DNA of 64,000 nt, taken from Paraburkholderia sp. BL21I4N1 (GTDB taxonomy: Bacteria > Pseudomonadota > Gammaproteobacteria > Burkholderiales > Burkholderiaceae). The stretch is taken from positions 62,001 through 126,000 of the forward strand of contig NZ_PVEN01000010.1 of assembly GCF_002973525.1 (NCBI RefSeq), read 5' to 3'. The notes beneath the pieces were generated by a model, which was not told where the DNA came from, made no database searches, and saw nothing but the letters and a program-made list of their open reading frames with translations. The translations under genes and the position numbers were made by a program. This document shows positions 35,121 to 43,447 of this stretch, piece after piece. The first letter of the stretch is position 1, and each line of letters begins with the position of its first letter.

Positions 35121-35573
35121 TCAGTGCGTCACCGCCGCACGTCGCAATGCAGTCTTCGACCGGCCTCGCTTGCTCGGAATCGCCCGGCTTGCACCGCCGC
35201 TGGCAGTGATATCCGATTCCTCTTGCGCGGCCTGCGTCAGAAGCTCCGTCGCGTGGCGGGCCGTGAGATGCATCTGAGGAACATCCTTCGCATCCAACGC
35301 GATAATGCCGTACAACTCACGGTCCACCTCGACCTCCTGACGGTAATCCTCGCCAGTTTCAATCCAGAGCCCCAACAACGTTCGCTGGCGTGATCTCTCA
35401 TCAAGCGTGATCGCCGGATTCTGATAAATCGAAGTCGCCAGCGTTAATAGCTTGTCCAATTGATCTATTTGCCGCTCGATAAGACGGAACGCAGATAGCG
35501 CAAGTTTCTCGTACTGAATTGCATCAACAGACGGACGCAAAGCAGCTCGAACACTCTTCGGGGATTTACTCAT
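35121..35573 (-). CDS. Hypothetical protein inside the repeat-flanked cassette
   Basis: A 150-residue soluble protein, mostly helical by eye. It has a basic N-terminus (MSKSPKSVRAALRP), a helical core (LALSAFRLIERQIDQLDKLL), an acidic middle (GEDYRQEVEVDRELYG) and a basic Ser/Arg tail (IPSKRGRSKTALRRAAVTH). No family was recognised. Its start overlaps the end of a 63-codon frame at 35566-35757 on the same strand by 8 bases, so the two may be co-translated. Nucleotide composition is less GC-rich than the surrounding genome. Confidence 0.55.
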   Translation of the reverse strand: MSKSPKSVRAALRPSVDAIQYEKLALSAFRLIERQIDQLDKLLTLATSIYQNPAITLDERSRQRTLLGLWIETGEDYRQEVEVDRELYGIIALDAKDVPQMHLTARHATELLTQAAQEESDITASGGASRAIPSKRGRSKTALRRAAVTH

Positions 35574-35757
35574 GTGCGATCTCCAGTTGCTGACTCAGAT
35601 CGCCCGACACTAACTTGCCAAGAGGGTGAGCGGGCACATTGACAGGGTTCACAGACCGGCGCACAGAACCAAAAACCGGCGAGCCGTCAGGCTCCCCTGC
35701 CAAGGCCCGCCCATTGGAGATAGACACCCAAAGGCAGCCGAGCACCTGCTGACGCAA
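35566..35757 (-). CDS. Small hypothetical ORF, possible first gene of a two-gene unit
   Basis: 63 codons from ATG 35757, ending inside the start of the 35121-35573 gene. The sequence includes SPVFGSVRRSVNPVNVPAHP and ends SQQLEIAHE. A GTG-started shorter form is possible. The overlap of stop and start favours a real gene, but it is short and unrecognised. Confidence 0.35.
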   Translation of the reverse strand: MRQQVLGCLWVSISNGRALAGEPDGSPVFGSVRRSVNPVNVPAHPLGKLVSGDLSQQLEIAHE

Positions 35758-36065
35758 GCGTGCGGTGTTCTGTGCTTAACAGGCTGTGAAACCCGTTTGT
35801 CGTGGCGTGCACGACAAGACGAGTCTAGAGCGGATGGCCTCGAGAGTGATTGCTTGTGCAGGCTAAATGGAGCGCAGTGGCCTCATTTCCGAAATTTCCC
35901 AAACTATTTGTCAGAGCTTCAAGAGGTCGCGTAATGCTAAACAGATCCGCGATTCAGTCCGCGACAAAGTTGGCGAGGAAATACGTATCGATGATGCCGT
36001 ACGGATCGCGCATGCATCTAATTTTCCTACAATAAAACGGGGATCAAAATTGACCGAGGTGCGTC
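35758..36065. other. Divergent intergenic region of the cassette
   Basis: This AT-richer 308-base stretch lies between the minus-strand pair and the plus-strand exported protein. An 86-codon plus-strand frame (35867-36127) runs through it but overlaps the next gene by about 60 bases and is weakly supported. TACAATAAAA near 36029-36038 may be a -10 region for the gene at 36066. Confidence 0.3.
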
Positions 36066-36512
36066 ATGAAAATAAGGAAGGTATTAGTTTCGTGTTGCAT
36101 TGGGGTTGTATTGATCGGGGCGAGTAGTGTGAGTGCAGCGGCCGATGAAAATGCGGCTCGATTGATCGGACCGGATTCGAACAAAAACGGCATTCGGGAT
36201 GACATTGACGAATACATCGACAGCTCGTATCCGGATCGGCGACAGCATGCGGCGATGGTTCAGTTCGCGGCGGCGTATGGCTTGTTACTGGTCGATGGAG
36301 GAGTGGTAGCCGGCGCGAGGGAGGCGACTAAAGGCGTGGTTCGTGCGATCCAATGTGGCATTGAAGTTTTTGGAAATTTCAGCATGGTCAAACAGAAGAG
36401 GCTGCTCGCGATGATGTTAAACAACGAGGAGCGTTTCGCAGCCTATGCGAGAGCACAAAAAAACGAGGAGGGACAAGTCTTCGATCGATTCCAAGGCGAA
36501 GCATGCTTGTGA
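36066..36512 (+). CDS. Exported hypothetical protein with a calcium-binding-like loop
   Basis: A 148-residue protein with a signal peptide (MKIRKVLVSCCIGVVLIGAS to SAAA, about 26 residues). The mature start contains GPDSNKNGIRDDIDEYIDS, which resembles the D-x-N/D-x-N-G-x-x-D loops of calcium-binding or thrombospondin-3-type repeats. The rest is helical (RRQHAAMVQFAAAYGLLLV, MVKQKRLLAMMLNNEERFAA). Two cysteines (IQCGIE and the final ACL) could bond. Low GC and a position between inverted repeats suggest recent arrival. The function is unknown. Confidence 0.6.
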   Translation: MKIRKVLVSCCIGVVLIGASSVSAAADENAARLIGPDSNKNGIRDDIDEYIDSSYPDRRQHAAMVQFAAAYGLLLVDGGVVAGAREATKGVVRAIQCGIEVFGNFSMVKQKRLLAMMLNNEERFAAYARAQKNEEGQVFDRFQGEACL

Positions 36513-36542
36513 ATCCGAGATCCACTCATGCGAGCCAGCGCT

Positions 36543-36912
36543 AGCAGCACACGAACAAACCGCGACGGCGCGCGCAGCGCCGCCGGAAGAATGACTGCTG
36601 TGCCACGAACGCGGAGTGTGCAAGGGCACAGATTCCAGATGCACCACTACCGCCGCTGCGCAAGGAACCCACTTAGTAGGGGCCGTGCATGAACGACCGC
36701 GACGGCGCGTGCAGCGCCGCCGGAAGAATGACTGCTGTGCCACGAACGCGGAGTGTGCGAGAGCCCAGATTCCAGATGCACCACTACCGTGGCTGTGCGG
36801 GGACCCCGCTTATGAGCTAGCGGTGTGAGCCGCTTTCTTTTGCCTACTTTGCTTTGCGGCAAGCAAAGAAAAGTAGGTGCCGCCCCGCACAGGGGCAACG
36901 CTAATAGACCAC
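36543..36912 (-). repeat. Right arm of the ~370-bp inverted repeat
   Basis: The reverse complement of 34705-35073 with scattered differences, ending CTAATAGACCAC at 36901-36912. The same 137-bp period is present: GATTCCAGATGCACCACTAC occurs at 36631-36650 and 36768-36787. The outer end lies 64 bases from the end of the RND pump gene. Open frames in it are not accepted as genes. Confidence 0.9.
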
Positions 36913-36976
36913 TAAGAATACAAGGAGAGGCCAACACCACACGCACCCAACCAAAAGCGCCGCGCAGGCAAAAAAA

Positions 36977-39900
36977 TCAAACCGCCGCAGGCCGCTGCCG
37001 CCGAGCCTTCCTGGACTCCCACCTCACTCGAATCCGATCCATATAAAGATAAACAACCGGCGTGGTGTAAAGCGTGAGCATCTGACTGACGATCAGACCA
37101 CCGACGATAGCGATGCCGAGGGGAGCCCTCAGTTCAGCCCCCTCACCTCGCCCAAAAGCCAACGGCAAAGCCCCAAGCAAAGCAGCGCAAGTCGTCATCA
37201 TAATCGGCCGAAACCGCAACAAACACGCTTGATGAATCGCATCGCGGGAAGAGAGCCCTTGCCGAGAAGCCTCAATAGCAAAGTCCACCATCATGATGGC
37301 ATTCTTCTTAACGATACCAATGAGAAGAATCACACCAATAAGCGCAATGATGCTGAACTCAGTCCTGAACAGCAACAAAGCCAGCAGAGCCCCAACCCCC
37401 GCCGAAGGCAAAGTCGACAGAATCGTGAGCGGATGAATATAGCTTTCATAAAGCATCCCCAGCACGATATAAACCGCCGCCAGCGCAGCAAGAATCAAAA
37501 TCGGTTGATCCGACATCGACTGTTGAAACGCCTGCGCGGTGCCCTGGAAGCTGCCATGAATAGTGCCGGGCATCCCGATCTGGGCCATCGTGTCGTAAAT
37601 CGCCTGAGTCGCCGTCGACAACGACACCCCCGGCGGCAAATTAAACGAAATCGTCGAAGCCACGAACTGGCTCTGGTGATTGACGGACAGCGGCGTATTC
37701 CCAGGCCCAAAGCTGGCAATCGCCGACAACGGCACCATCGTCTCCTTCGAAGTGGACACGGCCGCCCCGGAAGAAGCACTCGACTTGCCACTCGCCGCAA
37801 TCGAATTAATCGCCTGATTCCGCGCCGAGTCAGCCGCAATACTCGCCACACTGGAAGCCGTCGTTCCCGCCGTACCGCCCGTCGTAGCGCTAGTAGAGCT
37901 TACCGCGGCGACCGTAGCCGTCACCGTCCCAGCCGGCGCATTAGTCGTCTGCGCCCCGCTAGCACTGCCCCCCGACGTACTGACGTAAATCTGCTTCAGC
38001 ATATCCGGGCTCTGCCAATACTTCGGCGCGACCTCCATCACGACGTGATACTGATTCAGCGGGTTATAAATCGTCGACACCTGACGCTGCCCAAACGCGT
38101 CATACAAGGTGTTGTCGATCTGCGCCGGCTTGATCCCCAATCGCGAAGCCGTCGCGCGATCGATCGTCACCATCGCTTCAAGGCCGCCTTGCTGCTGGTC
38201 CGAATTCACATCGGCGAGTTCAGGGCGCGCCTGCAGCGCTTCGGTCAGCAACGGCCCCCACTTGTACAGATCCGGCGTGGAGTCGGCGAGCAACGTGAAT
38301 TGATACTGCGCGTTTGACTGCCGTCCACCGACGCGAATATCCTGCACCGCCTGCAAGAACGTCCGCGCACCGGCTACATCGCCGAGCGGGGCGCGCAGTT
38401 GCTGGATCACCTCATCCGCCGACAACTTGCGCTCGCTCTTCGGCTTCAGCGTCACGAACATGAAGCCGGAGTTGGTCTGCCGTCCACCGGTAAAGCCGGC
38501 CACGCTATCCACCGCCGGATTCTTGCCGACGATCTCCATCATCTGCGCGAACTTGCCTTTCATCGCCTGGAACGACGTGCTCTGGTCGGCCTGAATGCCG
38601 CCGATCATGCGCCCCGTGTCCTGCTGCGGAAAGAAGCCCTTAGGCACGATGATGTAGAGCCAAACGTTCAGCCCGATCGTCGCGATCAGAATTGTCACGA
38701 TCAAACGCGGATGCAGCAGCGCCCAGCCCAGCGTGCGCTCGTAGCCGCGCTGCATCTTCGCGAAGCCGCGTTCCAGCCACTGCGCGAAACGGCCTTCTTC
38801 CTTCTGCTCGTGCGGCTCGCGCAGCAGGCGCGAACACATCATCGGCGTGAGGGTGAGGGAGACGATCAGCGACACGCCGATCGCCAGCGACAGCGTCAGC
38901 GCGAACTCGCGGAACAGCCGCCCGACGATGCCGCCCATCAGCAGAATCGGCAGGAACACGGCGACCAGCGAGATACTGATGGATAGCACCGTAAAGCCCA
39001 CCTCGCGAGCGCCGAGAAACGCGGCCTTCATGCGCGGCACGCCGTTCTCGATATGCCGCGAGATGTTCTCCAGCACAACGATCGCATCGTCGACCACGAA
39101 GCCGGTCGCGATGGTTAGCGCCATGAGCGACAGGTTGTCGATCGAGAAACCCAGCAAATACATCGCGCCGAACGTGCCGATAATCGAAATCGGCACGGCG
39201 ATACTCGGAATCAGCGTCGCGCGCCAGTTGCGCAGGAACAGGAACACGACCATCGTCACCAGCGCCACCGCAATCAACAGGGTGTGCTCGGTGTCTTTCA
39301 GCGACGCGCGGATGGTGGTCGAGCGATCGCCTGCCGGCGCGATATCGACGTCGGCCGGCAGCGACGCGTGCAGTTGCGGCAGCATCGCCGTCACGCGATC
39401 GATGGTGTCGATAATGTTCGCGCCCGGCTGGCGGTACAGAATCACCAGCACCGAACGCTTGCCGTTGAAGAGGCCGAGGTTGCGCAGATCCTCGACCGAA
39501 TCGACCACTTCCGCGACATCGGACAGCTTCACCGCCGAGCCGTTGCGATACGCGATGATCAGATCCTTGTACTGCGACGCCTTGCTCGCCTGATCGTTGG
39601 TGTAGATCTGCACGCGGTTCGCGCCGAACTCGATCGAACCCTTCGGGCTATTCGCATTCGCCGCGGCCAGCGCGGCGCGCACGTCTTCGAGACCAATGCC
39701 GTAGTGGGACAGCATATTCGGCTCGAGTTCGACCCGCACGGCCGGATTCGCCGAGCCGCTTACGTCAACTTCACCGACGCCATCCACCTGCGACAGCGAC
39801 TGCTGCAGCACCGTGGCCGCGGAGTCGTACAACTGTCCGGCGGTCAGCGTTTTCGACGTGAGCGCCAGAATCAGAATCGGCGCATCGGCCGGATTGACCT

Positions 39901-40291
39901 TGTGATACGTCGGGTTGCTGCGCAAGCTCGCCGGCAAATCGGCGCGCGCGGCATTGATGGCCGCCTGCACGTCGCGCGCGGCGCCGTCGATGTCGCGATT
40001 CAAACCGAATTGCAGCGTGATACGCGTCGAGCCGACCGAACTCATCGACGTCATTTCGGTGACGTCGGCAATCGAGCCGAGATGCCGCTCGAGCGGACTG
40101 GCCACACTCGTGGCCACCGTGTCCGGGCTCGCGCCCGGCAAGCTGGCCTGCACCGAGATGGTCGGGAAATCGACCTGCGGCAACGGCGCGACCGGCAGCT
40201 TGGTGAATGCGAACACGCCGGCCAGCGCAATGCCGACCGCCAGCAGCGTGGTGGCGACCGGGCGGGAGATAAACGGACGCGACAGGTTCAT
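36977..40291 (-). CDS. mdtC: RND efflux pump subunit, MdtC/MuxC-like, with a Ser/Thr/Ala-rich insert
   Basis: A 1104-residue inner-membrane RND transporter. It has the usual plan: 12 membrane helices, periplasmic loops after helices 1 and 7, and the proton-relay aspartate in GFVVDDAIVVLENI near residue 405. Motifs such as LAGVFAFTKLPVAPLPQVDF and GIVKKNAIMMVDFA fit the MdtC/MuxC branch. It is about 80 residues longer than MdtC. The excess is a low-complexity stretch near residues 770-848 made almost only of Ser, Thr, Ala and Gly, in the second periplasmic loop. It is the last gene of mdtA-mdtB-mdtC; no outer-membrane channel gene follows. Confidence 0.9.
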   Translation of the reverse strand: MNLSRPFISRPVATTLLAVGIALAGVFAFTKLPVAPLPQVDFPTISVQASLPGASPDTVATSVASPLERHLGSIADVTEMTSMSSVGSTRITLQFGLNRDIDGAARDVQAAINAARADLPASLRSNPTYHKVNPADAPILILALTSKTLTAGQLYDSAATVLQQSLSQVDGVGEVDVSGSANPAVRVELEPNMLSHYGIGLEDVRAALAAANANSPKGSIEFGANRVQIYTNDQASKASQYKDLIIAYRNGSAVKLSDVAEVVDSVEDLRNLGLFNGKRSVLVILYRQPGANIIDTIDRVTAMLPQLHASLPADVDIAPAGDRSTTIRASLKDTEHTLLIAVALVTMVVFLFLRNWRATLIPSIAVPISIIGTFGAMYLLGFSIDNLSLMALTIATGFVVDDAIVVLENISRHIENGVPRMKAAFLGAREVGFTVLSISISLVAVFLPILLMGGIVGRLFREFALTLSLAIGVSLIVSLTLTPMMCSRLLREPHEQKEEGRFAQWLERGFAKMQRGYERTLGWALLHPRLIVTILIATIGLNVWLYIIVPKGFFPQQDTGRMIGGIQADQSTSFQAMKGKFAQMMEIVGKNPAVDSVAGFTGGRQTNSGFMFVTLKPKSERKLSADEVIQQLRAPLGDVAGARTFLQAVQDIRVGGRQSNAQYQFTLLADSTPDLYKWGPLLTEALQARPELADVNSDQQQGGLEAMVTIDRATASRLGIKPAQIDNTLYDAFGQRQVSTIYNPLNQYHVVMEVAPKYWQSPDMLKQIYVSTSGGSASGAQTTNAPAGTVTATVAAVSSTSATTGGTAGTTASSVASIAADSARNQAINSIAASGKSSASSGAAVSTSKETMVPLSAIASFGPGNTPLSVNHQSQFVASTISFNLPPGVSLSTATQAIYDTMAQIGMPGTIHGSFQGTAQAFQQSMSDQPILILAALAAVYIVLGMLYESYIHPLTILSTLPSAGVGALLALLLFRTEFSIIALIGVILLIGIVKKNAIMMVDFAIEASRQGLSSRDAIHQACLLRFRPIMMTTCAALLGALPLAFGRGEGAELRAPLGIAIVGGLIVSQMLTLYTTPVVYLYMDRIRVRWESRKARRQRPAAV

Positions 40292-40294
40292 CGC

Positions 40295-43200
40295 TCAGTT
40301 CCCTGCATCGGTGGCGGGCGGGGTCGAATTATTGGACGACCCGCCGCGGTTAAACCGTTCACGCGCGCGACGGCCGAGCGAGTCGAACGCGAGATAGATG
40401 ACCGGCGTGGTGAACAGCGTCAGCAATTGGCTGACGATCAAACCGCCCGCGATCGCAATACCCAGCGGCCGACGCAGTTCCGAACCCGCGCCCGTGCCGA
40501 GCATCAGCGGCAGCGCGCCGAGCAGCGCGGCGAGCGTGGTCATCAGAATCGGCCGGAAGCGCAGCAGACACGCCTGGTAGATCGCCTCGCGCGGCGGCTT
40601 GCCTTCCTCGCGCTCGGCGTAGAGCGCGAAGTCGATCATCATGATTGCGTTCTTCTTCACGATACCGATCAGCAGCACGATGCCGATAATGCCGATGATG
40701 TCGAGATCGTGCCCGGTAATCAGCAGCGCAAGCAACGCGCCGACGCCGGCGGAGGGCAGCGTCGACAGAATCGTGATCGGGTGGATGAAGCTCTCGTACA
40801 GCACGCCGAGCACGATATACATCGTGACGATGGCCGCGAGAATCAGGAACAGTTCGTTCGACAGCGACGCCTGGAACGCCAGCGCCGCACCCTGATAACG
40901 CGTCTGGAACGACGCCGGCAAGCCGATGTCCTTCTGCGCCTGGTCGATCGCCTTGACCGCGGCGCCGAGCGACGAGCCCTGCGCGAGGTTGAACGAGACG
41001 GTCGTGGCCGGGAACTGGCTCAGGTGCGTGACCAGCAGCGGCGCGGGCTTCTCGATGAAGCGTGCGATCGACGACAGCGGGACCTGTCCACCGGACGACG
41101 TGGAAGAGGGCAGGTAGATCGAGTTCAGCGAGTCGGTGTAGTGCTGCATCGACGGCTGTGCTTCCAGGATCACGCGATACTGGTTCGACTGCGTGAAGAT
41201 GGTCGAGATGATGCGCTGACCGAATGCGTCGTACAGCGCGCTGTCCACGGTGGCCGGCGTGATGCCGTAACGCGACGCCGTGGCGCGGTCGATCTCGATG
41301 TACACCGACTGGCCGTTGTCCTGCAGATCGGTCGCGACATCGGCGAGTTCAGGCGACTGCTTCAACCGGTCGACCAGCTTCGGCACCCACGTGGTGAATT
41401 CGCTGATGTTCGGATCGGTCAGCATGAACTGATACTGCGTCGGGCTGACGGTCGAGTCGATCGTCAGATCCTGCACCGGCTGCATGTACAGCGACGCCCC
41501 CGGAATGTGCTGGACATCTTTCTGCAATTGCCGGATCACGTCGCTCGCGGTGTTGCTGCGGTCGTCGCGCGGTTTCAGGTTGATCAGCATGCGGCCGCTG
41601 TTCAGCGTGATATTGCTGCCGTCCACGCCGATAAACGAGGTCAGGCTTTCCACGTCCGGGTTCTTCAGTATCTGCGCGGCGAGTTCCTGCTGACGCTCCG
41701 CCATCGACGCATACGACACCGACTGCGGCGCCTGCGTGATCGCCTGGATCACGCCGGTGTCCTGCACCGGGAAGAAGCCCTTCGGAATGAAGACATACAG
41801 CACGCCGGTCAGCACCAGCGTGAGTAACGCGACGACCATGGTGGAGCGCTGGCGCTCCAGCACCCACGTCAGCGCAACGGCGTAACGGGCGATCACCCAG
41901 TCGATCGCGCGGTGCGCCTTCGCTTCGAAGCGGTGGCTCTCGTGCGGCGGCGTGTGGCGCAGCAGTTTCGCGCACATCATCGGCACCAGCGTGAGCGAGA
42001 CCACCGCCGAAATCACGATCGTCACCGCCAGTGTGATCGCGAATTCGTGGAACAGACGGCCCACCACGTCGCCCATGAACAGCAGCGGAATCAGCACGGC
42101 GATCAGCGACACCGTCAGCGAAATGATCGTGAAGCCGATCTGTTTCGAGCCCTTCAGCGCGGCTTCGAGCGGATCCTCGCCTTCTTCGACGTAACGCGCG
42201 ATGTTCTCGATCATCACGATCGCGTCGTCGACCACGAAGCCGGTCGCGATGGTCAGCGCCATCAGCGACAGATTGTCCAGCGAGAAGCCGCACAGGTACA
42301 TCACGGCGAGCGTGCCGATCAGCGACAGCGGCACCGACAGACTCGGAATGATGGTCGCGTAGACGTTGGCGAGGAACAGGTACATGACCAGCACCACCAG
42401 CACGACCGACATGGCCAGCTCGAACTGCACGTCGCGCACGGAGGCGCGGATCGTGGTGGTGCGGTCGGTGACGATCCGCACGTCGAGCGCGGCGGGCAGC
42501 GACTGCTGCAACTGCGGCAGGAGTGCCTTGATGCTGTCCACCACCTGGATCACGTTCGCGCCCGGCTGGCGCTGCACGTTCAGAATGATCGCGGGCGTGC
42601 CGTCGACCCACGCGCCGAGCTTGGTGTTCTCCGCGCCCTGCACGATGGTCGCGACGTCCGTCAGCATTACCGCGCGGCCGTTCTTGTAGGCGATCACGGC
42701 GCTCTTGTACGCCTCGGCGTCGGTGAGCTGGTCGTTCGCGTTGATCGTGTAATTGCGCGTCGGGCCGTCGAAGTTACCCTTCGGCGTGTTGACGTTGAGG
42801 TTCGAAATGGTGGTGCGCAGATCGTCCAGATTCAGACCGTACGCGGCGAGCGCGCGCGGGTTCGCCTGAATGCGCACGGCCGGGCGCTGGCCGCCCGACA
42901 GGCTCACCAGACCCACGCCCGCGACCTGCGAAATTTTCTGCGCGAGACGCGTGTCGGCCAGATCCTGCACGTCGGTCAGCGGCATCGTCTTCGACGTGAT
43001 CGCCAGCGTGATGATCGGCGCGTCGGCCGGATTGACCTTGGCGTAGATCGGCGGCGCGGGCAGGTCCGACGGCAGCAGATTACCCGCCGCGTTGATCGCG
43101 GCCTGGACTTCCTGCTCGGCGATATCGAGCGGCAAATCGAGGCTGAATTGCAGCGTGATGATCGACGAACCGGCCGAGCTTTGCGACGACATCTGATTCA

Positions 43201-43429
43201 ACGACGGCATCTGCCCGAACTGCCGCTCCAGCGGCGCGGTCACGGACGATGTCATCACGTCCGGGCTCGCGCCCGGATAGAAAGTTTGCACCTGGATGGT
43301 CGGATAGTCGACCTCGGGCAACGCGGAGAGCGGCAGGAAGCGCAGCGCGACGAGACCGACCAGCATGATCGCCGCCATCAGCAGCGCGGTGCCGACGGGA
43401 CGCAGAATAAAGGCGCGGGATGGATTCAT
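40295..43429 (-). CDS. mdtB: RND efflux pump subunit, MdtB/MuxB-like
   Basis: A 1044-residue RND transporter that forms a heterotrimer with the MdtC-type subunit. The start MNPSRAFILRPVGTALLMAA is MdtB-like, the proton-relay aspartates are in GFVVDDAIVMIENIARYVE near residue 405, and GIVKKNAIMMIDFALYAE lies in the second half. The length is normal. The stop is 3 bases before the mdtC start, so translation is coupled. In E. coli and Pseudomonas such pumps export novobiocin, bile salts and other drugs; the substrate here is unknown. Confidence 0.92.
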   Translation of the reverse strand: MNPSRAFILRPVGTALLMAAIMLVGLVALRFLPLSALPEVDYPTIQVQTFYPGASPDVMTSSVTAPLERQFGQMPSLNQMSSQSSAGSSIITLQFSLDLPLDIAEQEVQAAINAAGNLLPSDLPAPPIYAKVNPADAPIITLAITSKTMPLTDVQDLADTRLAQKISQVAGVGLVSLSGGQRPAVRIQANPRALAAYGLNLDDLRTTISNLNVNTPKGNFDGPTRNYTINANDQLTDAEAYKSAVIAYKNGRAVMLTDVATIVQGAENTKLGAWVDGTPAIILNVQRQPGANVIQVVDSIKALLPQLQQSLPAALDVRIVTDRTTTIRASVRDVQFELAMSVVLVVLVMYLFLANVYATIIPSLSVPLSLIGTLAVMYLCGFSLDNLSLMALTIATGFVVDDAIVMIENIARYVEEGEDPLEAALKGSKQIGFTIISLTVSLIAVLIPLLFMGDVVGRLFHEFAITLAVTIVISAVVSLTLVPMMCAKLLRHTPPHESHRFEAKAHRAIDWVIARYAVALTWVLERQRSTMVVALLTLVLTGVLYVFIPKGFFPVQDTGVIQAITQAPQSVSYASMAERQQELAAQILKNPDVESLTSFIGVDGSNITLNSGRMLINLKPRDDRSNTASDVIRQLQKDVQHIPGASLYMQPVQDLTIDSTVSPTQYQFMLTDPNISEFTTWVPKLVDRLKQSPELADVATDLQDNGQSVYIEIDRATASRYGITPATVDSALYDAFGQRIISTIFTQSNQYRVILEAQPSMQHYTDSLNSIYLPSSTSSGGQVPLSSIARFIEKPAPLLVTHLSQFPATTVSFNLAQGSSLGAAVKAIDQAQKDIGLPASFQTRYQGAALAFQASLSNELFLILAAIVTMYIVLGVLYESFIHPITILSTLPSAGVGALLALLITGHDLDIIGIIGIVLLIGIVKKNAIMMIDFALYAEREEGKPPREAIYQACLLRFRPILMTTLAALLGALPLMLGTGAGSELRRPLGIAIAGGLIVSQLLTLFTTPVIYLAFDSLGRRARERFNRGGSSNNSTPPATDAGN

Positions 43430-43447
43430 GCGGTAAGTGCCGTGCCT

